Source of the DNA: Enterococcus saigonensis
GTDB taxonomy: Bacteria; Bacillota; Bacilli; Lactobacillales; Enterococcaceae
Reading direction: 5' to 3'
DNA: 64,000 nt
Assembly: GCF_011397115.1 (NCBI RefSeq)
Contig: NZ_AP022822.1
Location: 2,150,001-2,214,000 of the forward strand
The first letter of the stretch is position 1; each line of letters starts with the position of its first letter. Shown here piece after piece: positions 53,853-62,307 of this stretch. The translations under genes and the position numbers were made by a program. The notes under the pieces were generated by a model. That model was given only the letters and a program-made list of their open reading frames with translations, made no database searches and was not told the DNA's origin.

Positions 53853-53894
53853 AAAAAAAGCATTCCATTAAGGTTTTACCCGTTAATGCAATGC
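53853..53894 (-). terminator. Attenuator terminator of the leu operon
   Basis: On the minus strand GCATTGCATTAA (53894-53883) pairs with TTAATGGAATGC (53871-53860) with one G-G mismatch, followed by T7. It lies between the Leu leader ORF and leuA. A second hairpin, AGGACTCTT/AAGAGTCCT (53926-53918 with 53907-53899), precedes it and begins 4 bases after the leader stop codon. Confidence 0.82.
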
Positions 53895-53929
53895 GAATAG
53901 GACTCTTAAATTATTAAAAGAGTCCTCAG

Positions 53930-53968
53930 CTATAATAATAAATTTGTCATAAATTTCGAAGTTGTCAT
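53930..53968 (-). CDS. Putative leu leader peptide (12 codons, ends Leu-Leu-Leu)
   Basis: The ORF encodes MTTSKFMTNLLL and stops at TAG (53932-53930). Three consecutive TTA codons lie at 53941-53933. AGGTGA stands 5-6 bases before the ATG. It follows a strong promoter and precedes two hairpins, the second with T7. This is the classic form of ribosome-mediated attenuation, described for the lactococcal leu-ilv operon. How a stalled ribosome would prevent the terminator is not obvious by eye, since no strong antiterminator pairing was found. Confidence 0.72.
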   Translation of the reverse strand: MTTSKFMTNLLL

Positions 53969-53996
53969 TTTCATCACCTGCTTGTTTGTTACAAAC

Positions 53997-54052
53997 ATCA
54001 TAAGGCTTAGAGAAAATGATGTCAACAATTTATTCTAAATTTTCTGAATATT
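53997..54052 (-). promoter_or_regulatory. leu operon promoter with CodY-like box
   Basis: TTGACA (54025-54020), 17 bases, TATGAT (54002-53997) form a near-ideal promoter. AATTTTCTGAATATT at 54038-54052 differs from the CodY consensus AATTTTCWGAAAATT at one position and lies just upstream of the -35. CodY answers to branched-chain amino acids and GTP, so two leucine signals would meet here. A small dyad TGTTTGTTACAAACA lies at 53982-53996. Confidence 0.75.
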
Positions 54053-54132
54053 CTTTTTTTATTTATTTTATCTTGCCTTTTTATTGTTATTGTTAAAGTC
54101 ATTGCTTGACGTCACATTTCATAAATTACAAC

Positions 54133-54663
54133 CTATACACTCTTTTTAAACTTCCGAATTTTTTTCATCGCCCATTCATAATGACTCGAAGTAGCGGAAA
54201 CAAAATAGCTTCCCAGCGTACTTCCTCCAATCCAAGGATAGACATTTTTTTCAAATAATTCCTCATTGGAAAATATCTCAGCCAACTTCATAACTTCATG
54301 ATGGGTTTGCGCTAGAAGACTATACGCTTCTTCATAGCTGGTATGCTGGTGTTTTACCCAGAATTCTTCATTCATCTTGCCGTAAGTTTTCCAATTATAT
54401 CCTTCTTTTAAAAATTGCCTTTTTTCGCCCTTCTGATTTGCCACTATCCAATCTAGCAACAGCTTGTGCCATTCATAGAGATGAATCAGAACATCTCGTA
54501 AATTTTTATCTCGTTGCCAATGTGCTTGCTTTTCTTTTTCAACGTCAAAAGTAAAATTTTGCCTTAAACTTTCTTGAGGAAGTGTATTTAACAGAGCCGT
54601 CATTTTCCCATAGCTTGCATTTCCAACTTCAATTAAATCCCTCTTATTTGTTGGTCTTACCAT
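54133..54663 (-). CDS. ClbS/DfsB family four-helix-bundle protein
   Basis: 176 residues from the ATG at 54663 with AAGGAGA 7 bases before it. The opening VRPTNKRDLIEVGNASYGKMTALLNTLP and the later LRDVLIHLYEWHKLLLDWI and PWIGGSTLGSYFVSATSSHYEWAMKKI segments follow the ClbS/DfsB (DUF1706) pattern. In E. coli, ClbS protects from colibactin by hydrolysing its cyclopropane; DfsB relatives are otherwise uncharacterised. No natural product cluster is near. It is monocistronic. Confidence 0.87.
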   Translation of the reverse strand: MVRPTNKRDLIEVGNASYGKMTALLNTLPQESLRQNFTFDVEKEKQAHWQRDKNLRDVLIHLYEWHKLLLDWIVANQKGEKRQFLKEGYNWKTYGKMNEEFWVKHQHTSYEEAYSLLAQTHHEVMKLAEIFSNEELFEKNVYPWIGGSTLGSYFVSATSSHYEWAMKKIRKFKKSV

Positions 54664-54810
54664 GTTCACATCTCCTTCATACTTTTTATAATAAATACAC
54701 CAATAAAAATTTTATTCTAATTTCATTATGCCTTCAACCACGGGACTGACGTCAAGTAAAAGATGGAAAACTAGAGGATATTTCATTTATTTACAAACTT
54801 TCCTATATAA

Positions 54811-54852
54811 AAAACGCTAAAGCTAGAGACACAACTAGCATTAGCGTTTTTA
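54811..54852. terminator. nox terminator
   Basis: AAAACGCTAAAGCTAG (54811-54826) pairs with CTAGCATTAGCGTTTT (54835-54850) with one A-A mismatch, then T's on both strands. Confidence 0.88.
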
Positions 54853-54872
54853 TCATTTTCCTACACGACAAA

Positions 54873-56207
54873 TTATTCAGCAGCTAAAGCAGCCATTGTA
54901 ATGTAGTTATATGGTTGGTTAAAGTGTGGTAGGAAGAAAATATCCAATAGTTTTAATTCATCAATTGTGACATGCTTACTAATTGCTAGTGAAAACATGT
55001 GAATAGCCATAGAAATATCCTCTGTTGAAGACATTTGTGCCCCCACAATCCGGCGAGAAGATGCTTCGTATACGATCCGAATTTTCACATCTCCATTTTC
55101 TTCTTTAATAAAACTAGGTTTTTGTAAATCTTCATAGTCTGTATATTTAACTTCCATATTGTTCTTTTCAGCAGCGGCAACCGATAACCCTGTTGAAACC
55201 ATATTGAAACCAAAAATTGAAATACCATTTGAACCTTGAACACCTGCTGATTCAACTGACGTACCACCAATATTGTGACCGGCAACGATCCCCGTACGAA
55301 CAGCATTGGATGCAAGTGCAATATAAGTCGTTGCATCGAGTGCATTTGAGTAAATTGTCGCACAATCGCCAACTGCGTAGACATCTGGATCGCTTGTTTG
55401 TTGATGGCGGTCAACTAAATAAGCACCATTAGCAAATAGTTCTAGATGATCTTTACCAAATTGTGCATTTGGTCCAAATCCAATCGCATTAATAACCATA
55501 TCCACTGGGTATTCGCCTTTTTCAGAAACAACAGCATCTACCCGATCTGTTCCTTTGTATTCTTTAATTAATTCCCCAAAATGTAATTCAATTCCGTGAT
55601 CAGCTAAGTTTTTATCCATGTCATCAGTAAACCATTTGTCATAATAAGACGGTAATGAGCGGTCAGCTGCATCAAAGAGCAGCACATTCTTACCACGACG
55701 TTTTGCAGCTTCTGCAATTTCCACCCCAATATAGCCTGCACCAATGACGGCAACAGTTTTCACACTGTCTCGCGCCATTTCACGATCAACATCTTGCCCT
55801 TCTTGGAATAATTTCAAGAAGTGAATCCCATTTAAATCATGCCCAGGGACTTTTGGTGAAATTGGACGCGAACCGGTTGCTAAAATAATTTTGTCGTAAT
55901 TTTCTTCAAAAGTAGTACCGTCTTTTTTCTCACAATATACAATTTTTTTATTAAAATCGATGCTTGTTACAGATGTCTCCATGTAAATTTTAGCGCCTTT
56001 TTCTTCGAATGCTTCCTTGTTTGTATAAAATAGGTCTTGATAACCATCAATTTGGCGACCTACCCATAAAGCAGTTCCACAACCTAAATAGCTCAGATTG
56101 GTATTACGGTCGATCATTACAACTTCTTGATCTGGGTAATTATCTAATAACGTATTTGCAGCAGCAATTCCGGCATGGTTAGTTCCGACAATAATTGTTT
56201 TTGTCAT
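54873..56207 (-). CDS. nox: NADH oxidase (FAD-dependent, water-forming type)
   Basis: 444 residues from the ATG at 56207, which has GGAGGA before it; a 9-codon longer frame starts inside the ribosome site. FAD motif IIVGTNHAG (5-13) with conserved His11, redox Cys43 in SYLGCGTALW, NADH motif VAVIGAGYIGVEIAEAA near 158, and FAD motif YAVGD near 281. The enzyme regenerates NAD+ by reducing O2 to water through the Cys43 sulfenate and is common in enterococci and streptococci. The 382-base gap upstream holds AT-rich sequence. I found only half of a possible Rex site there and no gene. Confidence 0.95.
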   Translation of the reverse strand: MTKTIIVGTNHAGIAAANTLLDNYPDQEVVMIDRNTNLSYLGCGTALWVGRQIDGYQDLFYTNKEAFEEKGAKIYMETSVTSIDFNKKIVYCEKKDGTTFEENYDKIILATGSRPISPKVPGHDLNGIHFLKLFQEGQDVDREMARDSVKTVAVIGAGYIGVEIAEAAKRRGKNVLLFDAADRSLPSYYDKWFTDDMDKNLADHGIELHFGELIKEYKGTDRVDAVVSEKGEYPVDMVINAIGFGPNAQFGKDHLELFANGAYLVDRHQQTSDPDVYAVGDCATIYSNALDATTYIALASNAVRTGIVAGHNIGGTSVESAGVQGSNGISIFGFNMVSTGLSVAAAEKNNMEVKYTDYEDLQKPSFIKEENGDVKIRIVYEASSRRIVGAQMSSTEDISMAIHMFSLAISKHVTIDELKLLDIFFLPHFNQPYNYITMAALAAE

Positions 56208-56589
56208 TTTTAATTCCTCCAATAATGAACTCATTCATACTACTTTTTTCACAAAGTTCTTCAAAAAAAGAGAAAAAAGCACTTCTGAAAAAAAGTAAGT
56301 GTAAAACAGTCTATTTCCTGTTTCCGTTTACATTCTAGAAAAAAAACAAACGAAAGGCGATCATTCTGCTTGTGAATCTCTATCTCCTTATTTATAACGG
56401 TAGTTTTCATTCTAAAGCTTGCGATAATACGTTTTCAAAATTAAAAATTTATGAGATAAAATATTTTTCACAATAATTATTCTAAAATAATAAATATTTT
56501 TAAGTACTCTGACACATTTCCTTTACACCGTTTGTTTTTCATGCTTTTTTTCGCTACAATGCACCTACCAACAAAAAAAGGAGCCTACT

Positions 56590-57225
56590 ATGAAACAACC
56601 TGCCCTACCCCAATTACCGGATTTAATTAAAACTGATTTTTTTATTGAAGATGAAGCCTTCTTTGAGGGAAATGCTTTTACTAACAGTGATTACAGCTAC
56701 TTAACTGGTAAAAATATTATCATTCGCCAGAGCGTATTAGAAAAAATCACCTTGCATAAAACGCGCCTAGACAACTTTGAGGCGAGCAACGTGATTTTTC
56801 GTAATTGTGATTTTTCCAATATTGAATGGCTAAAAGCCAGCTTTCACCAAGTAATTTTTGACCAATGTAAATTAACAGGGGCCAATTTTTCAGAAAGTTA
56901 TTTACGTGATTGTCAATTTCAAGATTGTCTTTGTGACTTTGCCTCTTTTAGCCAAGCCAATTTAAAAGTGGTGACTTTCTCTCGTTGTCGTCTAACTGAT
57001 AGTGAGTTTTACAGTCTAAACTGGCAACATATAGCTTTGCTTGATAATGATTTGACAGGTAGCAATTGGAGTCATACCCGTTTAAACAAACTTGATTTTA
57101 GCACAAATAAATTTTATCGCATCACATTTGACCACCAAAACTTACGCGGGCTTATTGTAAACTCTCAACAAGCCTTAGTCATTGCAGCAAGTCTGGGACT
57201 TGTGATTGAAGATTCGCTTATTTAA
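56590..57225 (+). CDS. Pentapeptide repeat protein, Qnr-like (EfsQnr type)
   Basis: 211 residues, the same length I recall for the chromosomal EfsQnr of E. faecalis. From about residue 25 to the end the A(D/N)LXX pattern recurs: FEASNVIFRNCDFSNIEWLKASF, CKLTGANFSESYLRDCQF, FASFSQANLKVVTFSRCRLTDSEF, LLDNDLTGSNWSHTRL. Such right-handed quadrilateral helices mimic DNA and protect gyrase and topoisomerase IV from fluoroquinolones. The C-terminal dimerisation helix (QQALVIAASLGLVIED) is present. AAAGGAG precedes the ATG. It overlaps the convergent corA-like gene by 8 bases. Confidence 0.88.
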   Translation: MKQPALPQLPDLIKTDFFIEDEAFFEGNAFTNSDYSYLTGKNIIIRQSVLEKITLHKTRLDNFEASNVIFRNCDFSNIEWLKASFHQVIFDQCKLTGANFSESYLRDCQFQDCLCDFASFSQANLKVVTFSRCRLTDSEFYSLNWQHIALLDNDLTGSNWSHTRLNKLDFSTNKFYRITFDHQNLRGLIVNSQQALVIAASLGLVIEDSLI

Positions 57226-58123
57226 TGCGTCGCCACATAGCTAAAAGCATCCAGATAGATAAGCCGATACTAATTAACATTGCAATTGCCCAGCCGAAGA
57301 CAGAATTTGAAAAAGGCAATGGGACATTCATGCCAAAAAAACCGGTAACAATTGTTGGTACAGTTAGTAAAAGTGACCAAATAGTTAAAAATTTCATCGT
57401 GTCATTTAAATTATTATTTAAAAGATTGTTATACGCACCAGAAAGCTGATCAATGACTTGAGAAGCTAAATTCGTCATTTCAACAGCTTGTTTGGCTTCA
57501 ATTAAAGCATCATCCAGTTGCTCTTTTTCATTATCTTGCAGGCGATGGAAAATATTCAAAGCCCGAATTTGTTGTAATAAAACAGCATTTTGCTTAGTGG
57601 CTGTTACTAAGTAGACTAACCCAATCTCCAGGTCTGAAAGTTCTAGCAAATTTTTATTTGTTGTCCGTTCTCGTAATTTTTTATTTAAGCGCATTCGTTC
57701 ACTATTGACTTCTTCTACTAACGGAAAAAAAGAATCTGAAATTAAAAACAGCGTGTGAAACAATAAGCTATATTCACTTTGATTGCTATTTTTGTGAAGG
57801 AGATTTTCCATCATGTCCGTTACATACCCCGTATGTTCGGTCGTAAAAGAAAAAAGATGGCGTTCTTTAATAATAAAAGTCATAGGGCTTGTTTCATAAT
57901 GATTGTCGGTCTTATGACGATGTGGAACATTGTACACTAATAAAAAAGCATGTTCTTCTGGATCGTATTCTACCCGTGCACGTTCATTTTTATCTAAAGA
58001 ATATGTTAGCATCTCATCACTTAACTGATACTTCTCTTGCAGTTCACTTAAAGTAGTAACACTGTGGTTATCTACTTGTACCCAATAAGAGGCGCCTTGA
58101 TTGAATTCTCTTTTATGTTCCAT
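57218..58123 (-). CDS. corA: CorA-family divalent cation (magnesium) transporter
   Basis: 301 residues from the ATG at 58123, with GAGGTGG before it. A large N-terminal cytosolic alpha/beta domain and long helix (1-240) are followed by two transmembrane helices near the C terminus. The family's GMN motif is in TGFFGMNVPLP between the helices, forming the selectivity filter; the usual Tyr before GMN is Phe here. The protein forms pentamers and is gated by Mg2+. The sequence resembles the YfjQ/LMRG_CorA subgroup. Tail-to-tail with the Qnr-like gene. Confidence 0.93.
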   Translation of the reverse strand: MEHKREFNQGASYWVQVDNHSVTTLSELQEKYQLSDEMLTYSLDKNERARVEYDPEEHAFLLVYNVPHRHKTDNHYETSPMTFIIKERHLFSFTTEHTGYVTDMMENLLHKNSNQSEYSLLFHTLFLISDSFFPLVEEVNSERMRLNKKLRERTTNKNLLELSDLEIGLVYLVTATKQNAVLLQQIRALNIFHRLQDNEKEQLDDALIEAKQAVEMTNLASQVIDQLSGAYNNLLNNNLNDTMKFLTIWSLLLTVPTIVTGFFGMNVPLPFSNSVFGWAIAMLISIGLSIWMLLAMWRRIK

Positions 58124-58170
58124 TTTCCACCTCATTTGATTTTCTACTTTTACTTATAACATTATAACAA

Positions 58171-58214
58171 AAAAAGCTGGAATCCCTACTTATACGCATG
58201 GATTCCAGCTTTTT
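58171..58214. terminator. Terminator between dNK and corA
   Basis: AAAAAGCTGGAATCC (58171-58185) pairs perfectly with GGATTCCAGCTTTTT (58200-58214). Confidence 0.93.
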
Positions 58215-58218
58215 ACTT

Positions 58219-58878
58219 TTAGCTAATAAATTCTAACTGCCGAATTTCTGCTAACTTATCATCAATCATTTTGATTACTTCTTTTGCTGCTCCTTCATCT
58301 TCTACGAAGTTCAGCAAATCACCGTCGATTTGTAATTTTGGACTTTCGTGGTAATTATCAAACCACGCATCATAACGCCGATTTAATTCTTGATAATAAT
58401 CATACAGACTTGGGTCATATTCTAATTGCTCAAACTCGCGACCACGTTTTTTAATTCTAGCTAACATCGTTTCAAAAGAAACTTTAATGTGAACTAACAA
58501 ATCAGGATGTTTTTTTTGCGCTGCATAGGGTAATTCTTGCATCATATTGGCAAGTAATTCATCATAAACTTGCACCTCTGTTGCAGTGGCCCGTCCCAAG
58601 TCAGCATTTAAATGAAACAACAACGAATCTTCATAAATAGAACGATCCAAAACATTATCTTCATGCTGTAGGGCTTGTTTAATACTATCAAAACGTTTAT
58701 TTAAAAAGTAAATTTGCAATAAAAAGGCGTACTTATTAGGATCTTGATAAAATAATGGTAATACTTCATTGTCATCAACTGATTCATAAAACGCTTTACT
58801 GTTTAAATGATTGGCTATCATCTCAGTTAAACTTGATTTTCCTGCACCAATGGTACCCGCTAATACAATCACACTCAT
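58219..58878 (-). CDS. Deoxynucleoside kinase (deoxyadenosine/deoxyguanosine kinase family)
   Basis: 219 residues from the ATG at 58878 (GGAGG close before it). P-loop GTIGAGKSS near 8-16, substrate-binding YESVDDNEVLPLFYQD, DRSIYEDSLLF with the conserved Asp-Arg-Ser, and the lid RIKKRGREFEQ. Enzymes of this type phosphorylate purine deoxynucleosides with ATP for DNA precursor salvage in lactic acid bacteria. One gene only is seen, so whether it prefers dA or dG cannot be stated. Confidence 0.93.
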   Translation of the reverse strand: MSVIVLAGTIGAGKSSLTEMIANHLNSKAFYESVDDNEVLPLFYQDPNKYAFLLQIYFLNKRFDSIKQALQHEDNVLDRSIYEDSLLFHLNADLGRATATEVQVYDELLANMMQELPYAAQKKHPDLLVHIKVSFETMLARIKKRGREFEQLEYDPSLYDYYQELNRRYDAWFDNYHESPKLQIDGDLLNFVEDEGAAKEVIKMIDDKLAEIRQLEFIS

Positions 58879-59169
58879 GGACCTCCAACTCACCTATCAC
58901 TAAATATTGTGTTTTGCTATTACTTAAAACAATATACTCCACAACATCTAGTTGCGTCAAATAAGAAAATACTCACAAAAATTGCCACCATTTCAATAAA
59001 TCTTACAGCCAACATAGCATAAAAATGAACAGGTGACGTTTGATCATTTATTTTCCCTGACAAAAAGTAAATCGCTAACTTTGACTACTCTTTTTAAATA
59101 AAATAAAAAAAGAAGTTAAAAAAATCTCTTAAGAAAAAATTGAAAAGTATTGAAATTTTTCATAAACTC

Positions 59170-59198
59170 TTAACGAGTCGCTTAATTTTTAGTAGAAT
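59170..59198 (+). promoter_or_regulatory. Likely promoter of the mevalonate operon
   Basis: TTAACG (59170-59175), 17 bases, TAGAAT (59193-59198), about 57 bases before mvk. The rest of the 376-base gap (58879-59254) is AT-rich with no gene visible. Confidence 0.5.
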
Positions 59199-59254
59199 GG
59201 ACAAGCAGTACATATTTTGTTTTGTATAAATAAAAAAAGAAATGAGGCATTTGC

Positions 59255-60190
59255 ATGAAATCCAGTGGTGAAGGTAATGCCAATGGGAAAATTATCTTAA
59301 TGGGAGAGCATTCTGTTGTCTATGGAAAACCAGCAATTGCTTTTCCGTTTCAACCTACCCATGTCACAGCTGAAATAACCGACCATGCTTATGAAAAATT
59401 GCGTTCAGGGTATTTTGTCGGACCCTTAGCTAAAGCACCAAAAAGTCTGGAAAATATTAAAACACTAATTCACCAATTGCGTCATGACTTTTCTACACCA
59501 CCTGTTCAAATCACGATTTCCAGTACTATTCCTGCTGAAAGAGGAATGGGATCTAGCGCTGCTGTGGCAGTCGCCATTACGCGTGCTTTTTTTGATTGGC
59601 TAAATCGTCCCTTAAGTTCTAAGCTTTTACTAAACTATGTAAACTATGCAGAGAAAATTTCTCATGGTAATCCAAGCGGTATTGATGCTGCAGCTACAGC
59701 AGGAGACGAGCCAATTTTATTTCAAAAAGGTGCTACTTTTGAAACTTTCCCCATCAATATCAGTGCTTTTTTAATTGTGGCAGATACAGGAGTCAAAGGT
59801 AAAACCAGACAAACTGTCAAGGCAGTAGCAAAGCGTTTTGAACAAGACGCCCAGACTACCGGTCGTTTGATGAATGAGTTAGGGGATTTAACTTTAAAAG
59901 CCAAAAATGCTATTTTAAATAATCAAGCTCCTTACTTAGGGGAGTTAATGAATGCTGCTCAAAAAAATTTAGCAGCTTTGCAAGTAAGCGATCAAACATT
60001 GGATAATTTAATTACCGTTGCCAATCAAAACGGTGCACTAGGAGCAAAACTAACCGGTGGTGGTAAAGGCGGTTGTATGATCGCTTTAGCTTCCGATTAC
60101 AAAACTGCCAAAAAAATCACCACGGCTTTAACCAACCAAGGTGCTAAAGCAACTTGGATTCAAGAATTAGGAGTTTATCAATATGCTTAA
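59255..60190 (+). CDS. mvk: Mevalonate kinase
   Basis: 311 residues, GHMP kinase. Motif 1 near the N terminus is GKIILMGEHSVVYGKPAIAFP, the ATP-binding motif 2 is PAERGMGSSAAVAVAI near 93, HGNPSGIDAAAT supplies the catalytic Asp, and motif 3 KLTGGGKGGCMIAL lies at the C terminus. It phosphorylates mevalonate to 5-phosphomevalonate. First of the four-gene isoprenoid operon; its end overlaps mvaD by 8 bases. Confidence 0.97.
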   Translation: MKSSGEGNANGKIILMGEHSVVYGKPAIAFPFQPTHVTAEITDHAYEKLRSGYFVGPLAKAPKSLENIKTLIHQLRHDFSTPPVQITISSTIPAERGMGSSAAVAVAITRAFFDWLNRPLSSKLLLNYVNYAEKISHGNPSGIDAAATAGDEPILFQKGATFETFPINISAFLIVADTGVKGKTRQTVKAVAKRFEQDAQTTGRLMNELGDLTLKAKNAILNNQAPYLGELMNAAQKNLAALQVSDQTLDNLITVANQNGALGAKLTGGGKGGCMIALASDYKTAKKITTALTNQGAKATWIQELGVYQYA

Positions 60191-61157
60191 AGGAAGTGCC
60201 CGAGCACACACCAATATCGCCTTAATCAAATATTGGGGCAAAGCAAATGAAGATTTAATTATTCCCATGAATAATAGCCTTTCATTAACTTTAGATGCTT
60301 TTTATACTGAAACAACAGTGACATTTTCAGAAGAGTTAACAACTGATATTTTTTATCTAGATGATACTTTACAAGATGAAAAAGGGACAAAAAAAATTAG
60401 CCGCTTTTTAGACTTGGTGCGTAAAAAAGCGGCCTGCCCACTTTTTGCGGAAGTGAACAGCTATAACCATGTCCCTACAGCGGCTGGATTAGCCTCTTCT
60501 TCAAGCGGCTTAGCAGCTCTTGCCGCAGCGTGTAATCAAGCACTGCAATTAGATTTATCTGACCGCGATTTATCGCGTTTAGCAAGACGAGGTTCCGGAT
60601 CTGCTTGTCGCAGTATTTTTCCTGGTTTTGTAGAGTGGCAAAAAGGCAATAGTGATGAAACTTCTTTTGCCGAAGTTGTGCCAAGTAGCGGTTGGGAAAA
60701 TGAACTTGCAATGTTATTCATTTTAATTAACGATCAAGAAAAAGATATTTCCAGCCGTGATGGGATGCGTAAAACAGTTGAAACTTCCGCCTTTTATGAT
60801 GGTTGGTTGCAAACGACAACACAAGATTTAGCCAGTGCTAAAATCGCCATTCATGCGCAGGACTTTGAAAAGCTTGGCACTGTCACTGAAAACAATGCTT
60901 TAAAAATGCACGGGACAACATTAGCTGCCGTGCCACCGTTTACTTATTGGTCACCCGATAGTTTGAAGGCGATGAATGCCGTTAGAAAAATTCGTGCAGC
61001 AGGTTTACCTTGTTACTTCACCATGGATGCTGGGCCAAACGTTAAAGTTTTGTGCCAACGAAAAGACGTCGCACAACTAAAAGAAAAACTTACACATTAT
61101 TTTGCTGATGAGCAACTCATTACCGCATTTAGTGGCCCAGGAATCACCTATTTATAA
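60183..61157 (+). CDS. mvaD: Diphosphomevalonate decarboxylase
   Basis: 324 residues, GHMP family. ARAHTNIALIKYWGKANEDLIIP at the N terminus, the nucleotide loop TAAGLASSSSGLAALA near 98, ARRGSGSACRSIFPGFVEW near 136, and the C-terminal MDAGPNVKVL with catalytic Asp. It converts diphosphomevalonate to isopentenyl diphosphate with ATP and release of CO2. Translation is coupled to mvk through the overlap. Confidence 0.97.
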   Translation: MLKGSARAHTNIALIKYWGKANEDLIIPMNNSLSLTLDAFYTETTVTFSEELTTDIFYLDDTLQDEKGTKKISRFLDLVRKKAACPLFAEVNSYNHVPTAAGLASSSSGLAALAAACNQALQLDLSDRDLSRLARRGSGSACRSIFPGFVEWQKGNSDETSFAEVVPSSGWENELAMLFILINDQEKDISSRDGMRKTVETSAFYDGWLQTTTQDLASAKIAIHAQDFEKLGTVTENNALKMHGTTLAAVPPFTYWSPDSLKAMNAVRKIRAAGLPCYFTMDAGPNVKVLCQRKDVAQLKEKLTHYFADEQLITAFSGPGITYL

Positions 61158-61188
61158 CAAAGTAGGCAACTTATAGGAGGAAGAAAAG

Positions 61189-62307
61189 ATGTTAGTGGAA
61201 GCTTCGGCTCCAGGAAAACTTTATATTGCAGGAGAATACGCAGTGGTTGAAGCAGGCCATCCAGCAATCATTATTGCTGTCGACCAATTTATCACAGTTA
61301 CTATTACTGCAGCCAAAAAAAGTGGTAGCATCCAATCAGCGCAATACAGCGAGCTACCAATAAAATGGACACGTCGTGGTGGTGAGTTGGTTTTAGATAT
61401 TCGGGAAAATCCATTCCATTATATTTTAGCCGCAATTAAAATCACCGAAAAATATGCTCAAGAACAAGATAAGCAACTGGCATTTTTTGATCTAAAAGTA
61501 ACGAGTGAATTGGATAATTCTAATGGTCGTAAATACGGTTTAGGTTCTAGCGGGGCGGTAACCGTCGCAACAGTTAAGGCGTTGAGTGCCTTTTATGAGC
61601 TTTCTTTAACACCAATGATGACCTTTAAACTCGCAGCTTTAGCCCATCTAGAAGTCCAAGGCAATGGGTCTTGCGGAGATATTGCGGCAAGTTCTTATGG
61701 TGGTTGGATTGCTTTTTCTACCTTTGATCAAAATTGGTTGCAAAAACATCGTCAAACTGAGAGCATTACGAATTTATTAGTAAAAGAATGGCCTCAGCTT
61801 GCCATTACACCGCTACCTGAAGTTTCTCATTTGCGTTTATTAATTGGTTGGACAGGATCTCCTGCTTCTACTTCTGATTTAGTGGATCAAGTAAATGAAT
61901 CCAGAGCAAATAAACAAACCTCTACTTCCTATGAAGAATTCCTAGCTGCTAGCAAAGAATGTGTGGAACAAATGGTTACTGGATTTCACACTAAAAATAT
62001 CACCTTAATCAAGAAAATGATTAAGAAAAATCGTCGTCTTTTAAATGAGTTAACGCAAATCACCAATGTCACAATCGAAACGCCGGCATTGAAAACATTG
62101 TGTGATTTAGCTGAAAACTACGGTGGTGCTGCTAAATCATCTGGTGCCGGCGGTGGTGATTGCGGAATTGTAATTACCGATCAAAAAAGTGGTATATTGC
62201 CTCTGATGAGCGCTTGGGAAAAAGCGGGTATCACGCCACTTCCCCTACACGTTTATCATTATCCTAAAAAGGTTGAAGAAAGGACGCAGCATGAATCGCA
62301 AAGATGA
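61189..62307 (+). CDS. mvaK2: Phosphomevalonate kinase
   Basis: 372 residues, GHMP kinase of the bacterial PMK type. APGKLYIAGEYAVVEAGHPAIIIAVDQF at the N terminus, GRKYGLGSSGAVTVATVKAL near 110, NGSCGDIAASSYGGWIAF, and KSSGAGGGDCGI near 320. It makes diphosphomevalonate from phosphomevalonate. AGGAGGAA precedes the ATG. Its end overlaps the next gene by 17 bases. Confidence 0.97.
   Translation: MLVEASAPGKLYIAGEYAVVEAGHPAIIIAVDQFITVTITAAKKSGSIQSAQYSELPIKWTRRGGELVLDIRENPFHYILAAIKITEKYAQEQDKQLAFFDLKVTSELDNSNGRKYGLGSSGAVTVATVKALSAFYELSLTPMMTFKLAALAHLEVQGNGSCGDIAASSYGGWIAFSTFDQNWLQKHRQTESITNLLVKEWPQLAITPLPEVSHLRLLIGWTGSPASTSDLVDQVNESRANKQTSTSYEEFLAASKECVEQMVTGFHTKNITLIKKMIKKNRRLLNELTQITNVTIETPALKTLCDLAENYGGAAKSSGAGGGDCGIVITDQKSGILPLMSAWEKAGITPLPLHVYHYPKKVEERTQHESQR

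Noticed and set aside
56235..56589. Rex operator upstream of nox
   Set aside because: Only one half-site (TTGTGAAA) is good and the other half does not match, so it is not listed as a feature.
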